In this document: one piece after another, positions 42,242 through 53,970 of the stretch
Numbering within the stretch: the stretch's first letter is position 1
Layout: each line of letters starts with the position of its first letter
Notes under the pieces: generated by a model
Told to the model about the DNA's origin: nothing
The model's input: only the letters and a program-made list of their open reading frames with translations
The model's database searches: none
Position numbers and translations under genes: made by a program
Assembly: GCF_004137085.1 (NCBI RefSeq)
Contig: NZ_QYBC01000004.1
Span: 124,001 to 188,000, forward strand
Source of the DNA: Lichenibacterium ramalinae
GTDB lineage: Bacteria; Pseudomonadota; Alphaproteobacteria; Rhizobiales; Beijerinckiaceae
DNA: 64,000 nt
Reading direction: 5' to 3'

Positions 42242-42287
42242 CGCTTCGACGAGGCGGAAGCCGAGGCGGCCTCGAGCTACGACGGGG
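42211..42287 (+). repeat. 33-base tandem duplication at the end of the nickel permease gene
   Basis: The unit at 42211-42243 carries the last permease codons and stop. It is copied at 42244-42276 (26 consecutive bases identical) and begun a third time at 42277. The unit equals 11 codons. It looks like recent slippage or unequal crossing-over, since the second copy is not translated. Confidence 0.85.
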
Positions 42288-42362
42288 CGCGATGCGACCC
42301 CGCGGCCGGGACCTGCGGTCCCGGGCCGGACGTTGCCATCCCGAACGCGTGGGAGGCCCGCA

Positions 42363-43502
42363 ATGGAACGTCGGACATTCATCAAGACCGCCCTGGCCGG
42401 CGTCGCCGGCATCGGCGCCGCAGGCGAGGGTGCCGCGGCACAGGCGGCGACGCTGGCGGGCGAAACGCTGCCCTCGACCGGCTCCGAGCAGACGCCGGCC
42501 GCCGCCGCCTCGGCCCTGCCGCGGGTCTCCGACCCGGGCGAACTCCGGGGCGAGATGCTGTATCGCAAGCTCGGCACCACGGGCGAGACCGTGTCGGCCA
42601 TCGGCCTCGGCGGCTCGCATATCGGCAAGCCGAAGCTGTCGGAGGCCGAAGCCGTCCGGCTCATGCACGAGGCGATCGACCGCGGCATCACCTTCCTCGA
42701 CAACAGCTGGGACTACAACGAGGGCCAGAGCGAGCTCAGGATGGGCAAGGCGCTCGCCGAGGGCGGTTACCGGAACAAGGTGTTCCTGATGACCAAGATC
42801 GACGGCCGCACCCGCGAGGCCGCCGCGAGCCAGCTCGACGACAGCCTGAAGCGCCTGAAGGTCGACCACCTCGATCTGGTGCAGTTCCACGAGATCCTGC
42901 GCTTCGACGATCCCGACCGCGTCTTCGCCGAGGGCGGTGCGCTCGACGCCGTGATGGCGGCCCGCAAGGCCGGCAAGGTCCGCTACGTCGGCTTCACCGG
43001 CCACAAGGATCCCCGCATCCACCTCTACATGCTCGAGGTGGCCCGCAAGCGCGGCTTCCACTTCGACACCGTGCAGATGCCGCTGAACGTCATGGATGCG
43101 CATTTCCGCTCCTTCGGCCAGCTCGTGGCGCCGGTGGCGGTGCGGGAGGGCATCGGCATCCTGGGCATGAAGGCGCTCGGCGACACCGTCATCCTGAAGA
43201 GCGGCACCGCCTCGGCGGTCGAGTGCCTCACGTTCTCGCTGAGCCTGCCCGTCTCGGTGCTGATCACCGGCATCGACGACCGCCGGTCGCTCGATCAGGC
43301 CTTCGCGGTGGCGAAGGGGTTCAAGCCGCTCACCGAGCCCGACATGGTGGCGCTGCTGACCCGCACCCAGGCGGCGGCGGCCGATGGGCGCTACGAGCTG
43401 TTCAAGACGACGGCGTTCTTCGACACCACCGCCAAGCACCCGGACTTCCTCGGCGGCCAGACGACGCCGGTCCTGGACCTCGCGCCGATCGGCAACGGCT
43501 GA
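42363..43502 (+). CDS. Tat-exported aldo/keto reductase (paralogue of 37050)
   Basis: A 379-residue aldo/keto reductase with a twin-arginine signal (ERRTFIKTALAGVAG, cleavage near AQAA at about 29). A linker rich in Ala/Ser/Thr precedes the barrel (LGTTGETVSAIGLGGSHIG, LDNSWDYNEGQSE, GHKDPRIHL, QMPLNVMDAHFRSF). Export by Tat means it folds with its nicotinamide cofactor in the cytoplasm. It lies just after the nickel permease and is the right-hand flank of the NPN cluster, while its cytoplasmic paralogue is the left-hand flank. Gene start at 42363 behind the AGGCCCGCA leader. The substrate is unknown. Confidence 0.9.
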   Translation: MERRTFIKTALAGVAGIGAAGEGAAAQAATLAGETLPSTGSEQTPAAAASALPRVSDPGELRGEMLYRKLGTTGETVSAIGLGGSHIGKPKLSEAEAVRLMHEAIDRGITFLDNSWDYNEGQSELRMGKALAEGGYRNKVFLMTKIDGRTREAAASQLDDSLKRLKVDHLDLVQFHEILRFDDPDRVFAEGGALDAVMAARKAGKVRYVGFTGHKDPRIHLYMLEVARKRGFHFDTVQMPLNVMDAHFRSFGQLVAPVAVREGIGILGMKALGDTVILKSGTASAVECLTFSLSLPVSVLITGIDDRRSLDQAFAVAKGFKPLTEPDMVALLTRTQAAAADGRYELFKTTAFFDTTAKHPDFLGGQTTPVLDLAPIGNG

Positions 43503-43544
43503 CGCTCGCCACCCTCCGCCCGACAGCGTCGCGGGCCGGCGCCG

Positions 43545-43564
43545 CCTTCCCGAAAACGGGAAGG
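43545..43564. terminator. Hairpin between convergent genes
   Basis: CCTTCCCG and CGGGAAGG form a perfect 8-base stem around an AAAA loop, between the stops of the exported aldo/keto reductase and the HWE kinase. It could end transcription from both sides. No T-run is seen. Confidence 0.55.
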
Positions 43565-43598
43565 GGTTGCCGGCCCGCCGGGCGCGTCGGAGCCGATC

Positions 43599-44672
43599 TT
43601 AGTTGACGGCCGGCAGGTCCGCGGCGTCGAGCACGAAGGCGGCCGGAATGTGGAGGGACCACCGCAGGCCGGACGGTGGGAAGGTGAGGCTAACCTCGCC
43701 GTCCAGCGCCCGCGCCGCCAGCCGCTCTACGACCTTGTGGCCGAAGCCGGTTCGCCCCGGCTCCGACACTTCCGGGCCGCCGGACTCTTCCCAGGAGATG
43801 TGGAACCGCCGCGCGTCGCTGTCCCGGGGGTCGATCGACCACGTGATGGCGATCCGTCCGGACAGGTCCGACAGGGCGCCGAAGCGCGAAGCATTGCTGG
43901 CCAGCTCGTTGAAGGCAAGGCCGATATTCTGGGCCGCCTCCGGGTTGAGGTAGAGGTCCGGCCCCGCGATCGCGATGCGCGATCCCGCCGTGTCGAGGGC
44001 GGGCCCGAGCTGCCACCGGACGAGTTCGCCGACGGCGGCGCCGTGCCAGTCCCGCGCCGCGAGCAGGTCGTGCGACGCCGCGAGCCCGCGCAGCCGGGCC
44101 GAGAAGCGCTGCTCGAATTCAGCCGCCGTGATGCTGTCCTTCACGGTCTGCCGCGCCATGGCCTGGATGATGGCCAGGAGGTTCTTCGAGCGATGCGTCA
44201 CCTCCCGCATGAGGAGGTGCATGTGGGTTTCGCGCTGCTTGCGCGACGTCACGTCCCGCGCCGTGCCGATGATCTCGAGCAACCCGTCCCCGTCGGGGCC
44301 GGTCCCGTAGCGGCGGCCGTTCAGGGCGATCCAGCGTTCGGCACCGTCGCTGAGGCGTCGGATGCGGAACTCCAGCGCGCATTGGTCGGGACCGGAGGGG
44401 CTGGAAGCGCGGCGGAGTTCGTCGAAGATCCGGTCCCGGTCCTCGGGCAGGAGCGACTGCTCCAGCACCTGCGACGTCAAGGCCTCGCCCTGGCGAAGCC
44501 CCCACAGGATCGAGGCGCCCCGGTCCCCCACGAAGGCCTGAGCCGGCCCGTCCCAACTCCAGATCCCGGTGCCGCCCACGTCGAGGGCGAAGCGGATGCG
44601 GTCGGCGCGCAGGCGGATGTCGTCCATCTCCGGATCGAGGTTGCGCTCCTCGTCCGTCCTGGCCCCGTTCAT
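43599..44672 (-). CDS. HWE-family sensor histidine kinase with PAS domain
   Basis: A 357-residue soluble kinase. Residues 20-145 form a PAS domain (FALDVGGTGIWSWD, EFRIRRLSDGAERWIAL, GTARDVTSRK). The HWE/HisKA_2 dimerisation domain holds the phospho-acceptor H160 in REVTHRSKNLLAII, and the ATPase domain has NIGLAFNELASNASRFGAL, SWEESGGP and GFGHKVVER. Kinases of this group are common in Alphaproteobacteria and act in general-stress (PhyR/EcfG) or light signalling. No PhyR, NepR or response regulator is adjacent, so the partner is unknown. It is convergent with the exported aldo/keto reductase. Confidence 0.9.
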   Translation of the reverse strand: MNGARTDEERNLDPEMDDIRLRADRIRFALDVGGTGIWSWDGPAQAFVGDRGASILWGLRQGEALTSQVLEQSLLPEDRDRIFDELRRASSPSGPDQCALEFRIRRLSDGAERWIALNGRRYGTGPDGDGLLEIIGTARDVTSRKQRETHMHLLMREVTHRSKNLLAIIQAMARQTVKDSITAAEFEQRFSARLRGLAASHDLLAARDWHGAAVGELVRWQLGPALDTAGSRIAIAGPDLYLNPEAAQNIGLAFNELASNASRFGALSDLSGRIAITWSIDPRDSDARRFHISWEESGGPEVSEPGRTGFGHKVVERLAARALDGEVSLTFPPSGLRWSLHIPAAFVLDAADLPAVN

Positions 44673-44948
44673 GCTGCACCCATCGCGGGGTCTGTCGAAC
44701 CTGGCTCCGGATTGACGAACGCGAGGCCGACCCGATCGTGTCGATCAATCATTCGCGGAACTCGCACTGTCACCCCTGGGGAGGGATGAGGTTGGCGCCG
44801 AATTCTCCGGATCCGCGAAGTCCCGGTCGCCACGGGGGCGCCGGGATCACCGGAGAACTCGCATCGCTTCGGTTCGTGTGAACGCCAGACCGGAGCGTAG
44901 GTTCCCCGGGGCCGGCGACGGCGCCCGGGACGACAGGTGCATTCGGCT

Positions 44949-45587
44949 TCAGCTCGCCATCGGCAGGAACATGTTCTTCAACTTCTTGACGCGGGTCGCG
45001 AAGGCGTGGCGGCGCTGCTCGTTGGCGACGACGTCGACGCCCGTCACCCAGTTGAGCTGTATGGCGCGGCGTTGTCCCTTGAAGGTCTTGTGGCCATGCC
45101 ACGAATTGTCCGACCGGCGGAAGACCAGCAGCGTGCCGCCGTTGGGCGACACTTCGGCGACGGGGTTGTCGAGGCTGTCGTTCGAGCGCAGCAGGCGCAG
45201 GCGGCCGCCCTCTTCTTCCCAACCCTCGTTCAGGTAGAGCAGGACGGTGATGATCTTGGTCTTCGAGTCGGTATGGATATGCCCGTCGCGGTCCGAAACG
45301 AAGCCCCGCACCGTGTACATGGTGGGCCGGCCCGACAGGTCGATGTCGAACTTGCGCTCGACGGCGGACCGGAAGGCCGGTCCCTCCATCTCCTCCATCA
45401 GGGTCTTGAACCGGCCCTTGATGGAGAGTTCCGCGGGCGGATGGGACCCGGGACCGGGGATGCGGGGGAAGTCGGCGAGGACCGGCTTGAATTCCGCGGG
45501 CCGGATGAAGTTCTCGACGATGGTGAAGTCGAACGGGTCGCGGGTCAGCGGTGTGGCGTCGAAGGCAGCAAGGTCGAGAAGGCTCAC
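44949..45587 (-). CDS. 2-oxoglutarate/Fe(II)-dependent oxygenase
   Basis: A 212-residue double-stranded beta-helix oxygenase. The iron ligands are H105-T-D107 (HIHTD) and a distal histidine in NSWHGHK; R173/R174 (RRAIQLNW) should bind 2-oxoglutarate. The GTG at 45587 is preceded by AGGAGA at a good distance; the nearby ATG at 45589 is followed at once by a stop and cannot be used. Such proteins hydroxylate proteins, small molecules or nucleic acid; no target is recognisable. It is divergent from the sugar ABC operon across 382 bases. Confidence 0.88.
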   Translation of the reverse strand: MSLLDLAAFDATPLTRDPFDFTIVENFIRPAEFKPVLADFPRIPGPGSHPPAELSIKGRFKTLMEEMEGPAFRSAVERKFDIDLSGRPTMYTVRGFVSDRDGHIHTDSKTKIITVLLYLNEGWEEEGGRLRLLRSNDSLDNPVAEVSPNGGTLLVFRRSDNSWHGHKTFKGQRRAIQLNWVTGVDVVANEQRRHAFATRVKKLKNMFLPMAS

Positions 45588-45969
45588 ATGGGTCTCCTGG
45601 GTCGAGGGCCTGGGGGCGAAGGTCTGGGGGCGAGGGTCTGGGGATCGAGGGTCGGGCCGCGCGGGCGGCGCCATCTCTGTCGCCGCCGACCATGGCCGAA
45701 CCGGGGCGCGAAGGCAACGCGAGGCGCCGCGGGGGGAGCGGGGTGCCGGCCTGGCGCCGGACGGGCGGCCCGGACGTGGCCGGGGCTATCGTCAAAGGCA
45801 TGCGGCCCCGCGGCAGGCCGGATTCACCAACCCGCACAGGCGGATGACGCGATCGGCGGTGGACAGCCGCGCCGGCTCCCCGGTCGCGATTGACAATCCG
45901 TGGTTCCGTCTCGCAAAGTCCGGCAACGGCTTCGGACAAGGCAAGCCGCGAAGCGTCGGGGGATGACGA
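45588..45969. other. Divergent intergenic region between oxygenase and sugar ABC operon
   Basis: 382 bases with no gene I can support. It holds the G-rich tandem repeat at 45606-45650 near the oxygenase start and a TTGACA at 45890-45895 on the plus strand, a possible -35 element for the ABC operon; a matching -10 is not clear. Short frames have no coding character. Confidence 0.5.
45606..45650. repeat. G-rich imperfect 15-base tandem repeat
   Basis: About three units of the form GG(T/C)CTGGGG(G)CGAGG. It lies about 20-60 bases upstream of the GTG of the oxygenase gene, thus in its leader or promoter. Confidence 0.7.
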
Positions 45970-47604
<1,635 letters not shown>

Positions 47605-47647
47605 CGTCCCGACCAACGAGACCAAGAATCAACAAGGGGTAGGAATC

Positions 47648-48691
47648 GTGAGCACCGCCACTCCCGCCAAGACCGAGGCGCGCTCCTCGGCCGTCGCCAA
47701 GCAGCGCATGCGATCCTTCATGCAGACGGCCGGCATGCTGCCGGTGCTGGTGCTGCTCGCCATCCTGTTCCAGTTCCTGAGCGCCTACGGCGATACCGGC
47801 AGCTTGCATTGGGAGGCCGGCCGTTTCCTCACCTCGGCGAACCTGCCGGTGGTGGCGCAGCTGGCCTCGATCAACGCCGTCCTGGCGACCGGCATGACCT
47901 TCGTGATCCTGACCGGCGGCATCGACCTGTCGGTCGGCTCGATCCTGGCGGTCTCGGCGATGTCGGCCCTCATCGTGGCGACCGGCGTGAACTACAGCGT
48001 CGTCACCATCCCGGTCGGCCTCCTGGTCGGGGCCGGCTTCGGCCTCGTCAACGGCACGCTGATCGCGGCCCTGAAGCTGCCGCCCTTCATCGTGACGCTG
48101 GGCTCGCTGACGGCGGTGCGCGGCCTCGCGCGGCTGTTCGGCAACGACACGACGGTGTTCAACTCCGACCTGTCCTTCGCCGGGATCGCGAGCAACTTCA
48201 GCACGCCCATCGGCGACATCTCCTGGCTGACGGTGATCGCGCTGGCCGTGGTGGCGCTGGCCTGGTTCATCCTGCGCCGCACGGTGCTGGGCATTCACAT
48301 CTATGCCGTCGGCGGCAACCCGGCGGCGGCCCGGCTCAGCGGCATCAAGGTGTGGTTCATCCTGCTCTTCGCCTACGGCACGTCGGGCCTTCTGTCCGGC
48401 CTCGCCGGCTTGATGCAGGCCGCGCAGCTGCAGTCGGCCAACGGGCTGCAGCTCGGCACCGGCTACGAGCTCGACGCCATCGCGGCCGTCATCCTCGGCG
48501 GCACCAGCTTCGTCGGCGGCGTCGGCTCGGTGATCGGCACGCTGATCGGCGCCCTCATCATCGCGGTCCTGGCCAACGGCCTCATCCTGGCCGGCGTGTC
48601 GGATGTTTGGCAGTACATCATCAAGGGCCTCGTCATCATCGGCGCGGTGGCGCTCGACCGGCTGCGGAACCAGGGCGGCGCCCGCACCTGA
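47648..48691 (+). CDS. Sugar ABC transporter permease (RbsC/XylH type)
   Basis: A 347-residue permease with 9-10 transmembrane helices. Family markers include GMTFVILTGGIDLSVGS, the ATPase-contact loop YAVGGNPAAARLSGI and GTGYELDAIAAVILGGTSFVGG. It forms the channel for the substrate delivered by the binding protein at 48848. The GTG at 47648 lies behind a good ribosome site (GGGGTAGGA). It is followed by a hairpin at 48726 before the binding-protein gene. Confidence 0.93.
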   Translation: MSTATPAKTEARSSAVAKQRMRSFMQTAGMLPVLVLLAILFQFLSAYGDTGSLHWEAGRFLTSANLPVVAQLASINAVLATGMTFVILTGGIDLSVGSILAVSAMSALIVATGVNYSVVTIPVGLLVGAGFGLVNGTLIAALKLPPFIVTLGSLTAVRGLARLFGNDTTVFNSDLSFAGIASNFSTPIGDISWLTVIALAVVALAWFILRRTVLGIHIYAVGGNPAAARLSGIKVWFILLFAYGTSGLLSGLAGLMQAAQLQSANGLQLGTGYELDAIAAVILGGTSFVGGVGSVIGTLIGALIIAVLANGLILAGVSDVWQYIIKGLVIIGAVALDRLRNQGGART

Positions 48692-48725
48692 GGCCGTGGC
48701 GTCCACAGGCTCGGGCCCTCGCCTC

Positions 48726-48750
48726 TCCCCCAGGCCTTTCGCCTGGGGGA
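48726..48750 (+). terminator. Intercistronic hairpin before the binding-protein gene
   Basis: A perfect 10-base stem (TCCCCCAGGC with GCCTGGGGGA) and a CTTTC loop, between permease and binding-protein genes. Such hairpins commonly set a different transcript level for the binding protein, by partial termination or by protecting RNA ends. Confidence 0.6.
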
Positions 48751-48847
48751 AGCGCGTGCCATCACGGCAGTTCCACCGGCTTCCGGCCGGTCAGGAAGGA
48801 ACGGTGCCTGCCGGGCGCCGGCAACGACACATCTTTAGGGAGTCACC

Positions 48848-49792
48848 ATGTTGAAGAAGATCCTCCTCGCAGGCGCCGCGCTGGCGCTCGTGGCCGGCAC
48901 CGCCCAGGCCAAGGAGCTCAAGTCGATCGGCATCTCGCTCGGCTCTCTCGGCAACCCCTTCTTCCAGGCGCTCGCCAAGGGCGCGGAGTTCGAGGCCAAG
49001 AAGACCAACCCGAACGTCAAGCTGCTGACTTTCGGCTACGAGTACGACCTCGGCAAGCAGGTTCAGCAGATCGACAACTTCATCGCGGCGGGCGTCGACC
49101 TCATCCTGCTCAACCCCGGTGACCCCCACGCCCTCAAGCCCGCCATCGAGAAGGCCCAGAAGGCCGGCATCAAGGTGATCGCGGTCGATACCTACGCGGA
49201 CGGCGCCGACGCCGCCGTGACGACCGACAACGTCCAGGCCGGCACCATCGCGTGCCAGTATTTCATCGACAAGCTCGGCGGCAAGGGCAACGTCATCATC
49301 GAGAACGGCCCGCACGTGTCGTCGGTGATCGACCGCGTCGACGGCTGCAAGGCCGCCATCGCCAAGGCTCCGGGCATGAAGATCCTGTCGTCCGACCAGG
49401 ACGGCAAGGGCCAGCGCGACGCCGGCCTCAACGTGATGAAGAGCCTGCTGACCCGCTTCCCCGACGTCCAGGCCATCTTCGCCATCAACGACCCGCAGAC
49501 GCTCGGCTCCGAACTCGCCGCCAAGCAGCTCAATCGCACCAACATCATCATCACCTCGGTCGACGGCGCGCCCGACATCGAGGCGGCGCTGAAGGACCCG
49601 AAGACCCCGATGATCCAGGCCTCGGCCAGCCAGGACCCCTATGCCCTGGCGCGCAAGGGCGTCGACATCGGCGTCGACCTTCTGAACGGCAAGGCCCCGA
49701 GCCAGAAGATCACCCTGGTGCCGTCGACCCTCGTCACCCGCGACAACGTCAAGGACTACAAGGGCTGGCAGGCCGACCGCACCGGCGGCTGA
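48848..49792 (+). CDS. Periplasmic sugar-binding protein (ribose/galactose type)
   Basis: A 314-residue protein. Signal peptide about residues 1-21 (ALALVAGTAQA), then a class B (RbsB-like) two-lobe binding fold: IGISLGSLGNPFFQALAKGAE, QVQQIDNFIAAGVDLILLNP, VIAVDTYADGADAAVTTDN and VQAIFAINDPQTLGS. The sugar is not certain; no catabolic gene is attached. The ribosome site AGGGAGT is strong. The ABC operon lacks a regulator nearby, so induction by the substrate is not shown. Confidence 0.93.
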   Translation: MLKKILLAGAALALVAGTAQAKELKSIGISLGSLGNPFFQALAKGAEFEAKKTNPNVKLLTFGYEYDLGKQVQQIDNFIAAGVDLILLNPGDPHALKPAIEKAQKAGIKVIAVDTYADGADAAVTTDNVQAGTIACQYFIDKLGGKGNVIIENGPHVSSVIDRVDGCKAAIAKAPGMKILSSDQDGKGQRDAGLNVMKSLLTRFPDVQAIFAINDPQTLGSELAAKQLNRTNIIITSVDGAPDIEAALKDPKTPMIQASASQDPYALARKGVDIGVDLLNGKAPSQKITLVPSTLVTRDNVKDYKGWQADRTGG

Positions 49793-49821
49793 TCCCGCCC
49801 GCGGTCTTCACGGCACCGTCG

Positions 49822-49854
49822 CAGGCCCGTCCCGCTCCCGGCGGGGCGGGCCTG
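49822..49854 (+). terminator. Hairpin after the sugar ABC operon
   Basis: A 14-base stem (one G-U pair) around TCCCG, ending in TCGCTTTG, 29 bases after the binding-protein stop. A good candidate for the operon terminator. Confidence 0.65.
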
Positions 49855-49877
49855 TCGCTTTGCGGGCTCCCGCCCGT

Positions 49878-51875
49878 TCAGCCGCGACGGCCGTAGCTGC
49901 GCGCCACGGCGAGGCCGCGGCGCAGGTCGTCGCCACCCGCCAAGCCCTGGGGCAGCGCGGAGGCGGCGGCCGCGAAGGCACGGCCGACGTCGGAGGCCGG
50001 GTCCGCCGGCGACCGGCCCCGGCCGAGGTCATGGTCGAGCGTCGAGAGTTCGCTGCCCCCACCCGTCCCGTCGAGCGCCAGGCCGAGCGCCAGCATGGCG
50101 AAGCTGGCGGGCGGCGCCCCGTCGAGGCGCGGATCGGCACGCGCCACCCGGTAGCCCTGCACGAAACGCTCGACCGCTCGCGGCATCCCGCCCGTGAAGG
50201 GCGCCAACCGACCGACGACCTCGGCCTCGAAAGGCTCGAAGGGCCGGTCGAGCGACGAGCGGGCGGGATCGGCCGTCCGCGCGCCGCGGGTCTCCGCCGG
50301 GCCCTGGACGAGCAGCCGCTGGGCCAGCGGGCCGGCCTCGGGCGTGACGGCGCCGAGGTCGTAGGAGATCTGCACCATGCGGTCGAGCCGGGCCGCGGCG
50401 GCCGCGGGGTCGAACTCGCCGAGCGCGGCCGCGGCGGCGTCGCGCTCCAACCCCGCCACCCACACGAAGCCGGGCCGGGCCAGCAGCCGATGTGCCGTGG
50501 CCAGGAACCCCGCCAACTCGGCCGGAGCCAGGCCGTCGAGCCCGTCCACCGCCACCACGATGCGCTGCGGCGCGTCCTCCCGGCCCGCCGAGATGCCGGC
50601 GCTCAGCGTGGCGAAGAAACGCTCCGCCGCCTCGGCCGGGCTGCGGACGAGGCCGAACAGGTCGGCCGCCAATGCCGCCCCGTGGTCCGACAGCCCGGCG
50701 CTGCGATGGCCCTCGGCCCGGCGTTGGGCCGCCTCGGCGCCGCGCCCCGCCGTTTCGACGTCGGTCGCCAAGGCGTCGACCCGGCGGGTCTGGTGCGCCA
50801 GCAGGCCGTCGAGGTCGCGGCGCCGCGCCCCGAGGTCGCCCTTCAGCAGCGCGATGCCGCGGTAGACCGGCCCGAGGAAGCGTGCCGCGCGCACCAGCAC
50901 GGCCAGGAGAGCCAGGACGGCGAGGGCCAGCGCGATGCGGCTCACCGGCTGGAGCAGGTCGAGATGGCCCCGGGCCCAGTCCGTGACGGTGGTGAAGTGG
51001 TCGCCGAAGCCGGACAGCCACGCCGACACGGTCGCGGGATCGTCCGCCCAGCTGCCCGCCGCCCAGCCGACGGCCGCCAGCAGCACGGCGACGGCGATGA
51101 GCGAGCCCTGGCCCTTGAAGCGCCAGATGGCCCCGAGCGTCAGGCCGAGGCGCGAGCGCGGCCCTCCGGGCTCGGCGGCGTCCCGCACCAGCTCCTTGAA
51201 GGACCGGATGGGATCGGACGCCGGCAGGCCGAAGGCGCGGAGCCGGCCCTCGATCCGCGCCCGGTTGGCGCGGACGAAGGCGTCCACCCGCGACCCGGCG
51301 CCGTCGAAGAGCACGGATTCGGTGAGGCGGGCGCGGCGCGCCGTCACGTCGTCGAGCGCCTGCCGCTCGCCGTCGAGCTTGCGCCGCAGGGCGTTCACCC
51401 GCTCGCCGGCGAGGCGCTCGGCTTCGCGCGGGTCGCCGCCGGCATGGACGGCATCCTCGGCGAAGCCGGCATGGCCCGCGCCGAGGGCGTCGAGCAGGCC
51501 GCCGACCAGGCTGGCGGCCGGCTCGCGGCCCGGCATGGGGGAGACGCGCGCCACCACGACGTCGGCCACGAAGGGACCCGCCGCCGCCCGGTTCCGCGCG
51601 CCCTCGGCCAGCCGGGTCGCGGTGTCGAGCATGTCGGCGATGAAGCGGCTCTTGCCCGAGCCCGCCGGCCCGAAGATGCCGACGGCGAGGGGCGTGGCGG
51701 CCCGCCGGTGCAGGGCCGCCTCGGTCAGCACGGTGGCGGCGCCGCGGGGTTCGACTCCGTCGGCGGCGTCGGTGTCGGCGGGGAGGACCGGCAGGGCATC
51801 CGCGGCACCTCTGGCCTGGCGCGGGGCCGACCCGGGCGGGGGCGGCTGGAGGGATGCGGTGGCGGTCGAGGTCAC
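49878..51875 (-). CDS. KAP-type P-loop NTPase with two membrane helices
   Basis: A 665-residue protein. Walker A is G69-PAGSGKS76 (GIFGPAGSGKSRFI). Two hydrophobic helices (SLIAVAVLLAAVGW and ISRIALALAVLALLAVL) lie in the middle. A further half carries the Walker-B-like VVAVDGLDGLAP and a long C-terminal helical domain. KAP NTPases insert helices inside the P-loop domain as here and are thought to work at membranes; some are linked to phage exclusion or toxin effects. The GTG at 51875 has AGGAGA six bases upstream. The Walker B second acidic residue is not obvious (DGLDG instead of DDLD). It is a lone gene. Confidence 0.8.
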   Translation of the reverse strand: MTSTATASLQPPPPGSAPRQARGAADALPVLPADTDAADGVEPRGAATVLTEAALHRRAATPLAVGIFGPAGSGKSRFIADMLDTATRLAEGARNRAAAGPFVADVVVARVSPMPGREPAASLVGGLLDALGAGHAGFAEDAVHAGGDPREAERLAGERVNALRRKLDGERQALDDVTARRARLTESVLFDGAGSRVDAFVRANRARIEGRLRAFGLPASDPIRSFKELVRDAAEPGGPRSRLGLTLGAIWRFKGQGSLIAVAVLLAAVGWAAGSWADDPATVSAWLSGFGDHFTTVTDWARGHLDLLQPVSRIALALAVLALLAVLVRAARFLGPVYRGIALLKGDLGARRRDLDGLLAHQTRRVDALATDVETAGRGAEAAQRRAEGHRSAGLSDHGAALAADLFGLVRSPAEAAERFFATLSAGISAGREDAPQRIVVAVDGLDGLAPAELAGFLATAHRLLARPGFVWVAGLERDAAAAALGEFDPAAAAARLDRMVQISYDLGAVTPEAGPLAQRLLVQGPAETRGARTADPARSSLDRPFEPFEAEVVGRLAPFTGGMPRAVERFVQGYRVARADPRLDGAPPASFAMLALGLALDGTGGGSELSTLDHDLGRGRSPADPASDVGRAFAAAASALPQGLAGGDDLRRGLAVARSYGRRG

Positions 51876-52059
51876 GAGCGTCTCCTGACAAGATGACGGG
51901 CGAGCCGATAGGGCCGGAGCAAGACCGATGTAAGGCGGGTGAGCGGGCGCCGTCTCACCCGCCGAGGGGGCGCGTCGTGCTGCGCTTGAACCGGCGCCGG
52001 GGGGCTGCTACCTGTCGCGCCAATTCCTCATCCTCCTCGCGCGCGACGGCCCATCTCCC

Positions 52060-53715
<1,656 letters not shown>

Positions 53716-53803
53716 CCCGCAGGGACAGATTGCCTTTTCCGTCTCGGGACTGATGGCAGCCCCCGAGGCAGTCTCCCGTACTGCTCCCGGCCCTGGCCGG
53801 TCT

Positions 53804-53833
53804 AAACGCCCTTCTGTCGCCAGAAGGGCGTTT
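53804..53833. terminator. Perfect 13-base stem-loop after ettA
   Basis: AAACGCCCTTCTG and its complement form a perfect stem around TCGC, ending in a TTT, about 90 bases after the ettA stop. The A-rich outer edge on the other strand lets it work both ways. This is the best intrinsic terminator in the window. Confidence 0.8.
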
Positions 53834-53867
53834 CGCGTCTTCGGCACGGGCCGGGTATATCTCTGAA

Positions 53868-53901
53868 GATTGTACAATCCATACACCACACGTCAAACGT
53901 G
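53868..53901. promoter_or_regulatory. Two palindromes upstream of the restriction-modification gene
   Basis: GATTGTACAATC at 53868-53879 is a perfect 12-base palindrome; CACGT-CAA-ACGTG at 53889-53901 is an interrupted one. They lie 77-110 bases before the gene start in an AT-richer region and could be operators or part of the promoter. Confidence 0.4.
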
Positions 53902-53970
53902 CAAAACGCCGCGTGTAAGCTAGATCACGTCGCATCGTCAGCTTCCACGGTCATGCCTGTCACTACCATG

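Noticed and set aside
41136-42287. Tandem repeats considered as CRISPR or transposon ends
   Set aside because: Units are head to tail without spacers and there are no cas genes or transposase.
45587-45589. ATG at 45589 as start of the oxygenase gene
   Set aside because: It is followed directly by TGA; the GTG two bases inside, with AGGAGA upstream, is in the correct frame.
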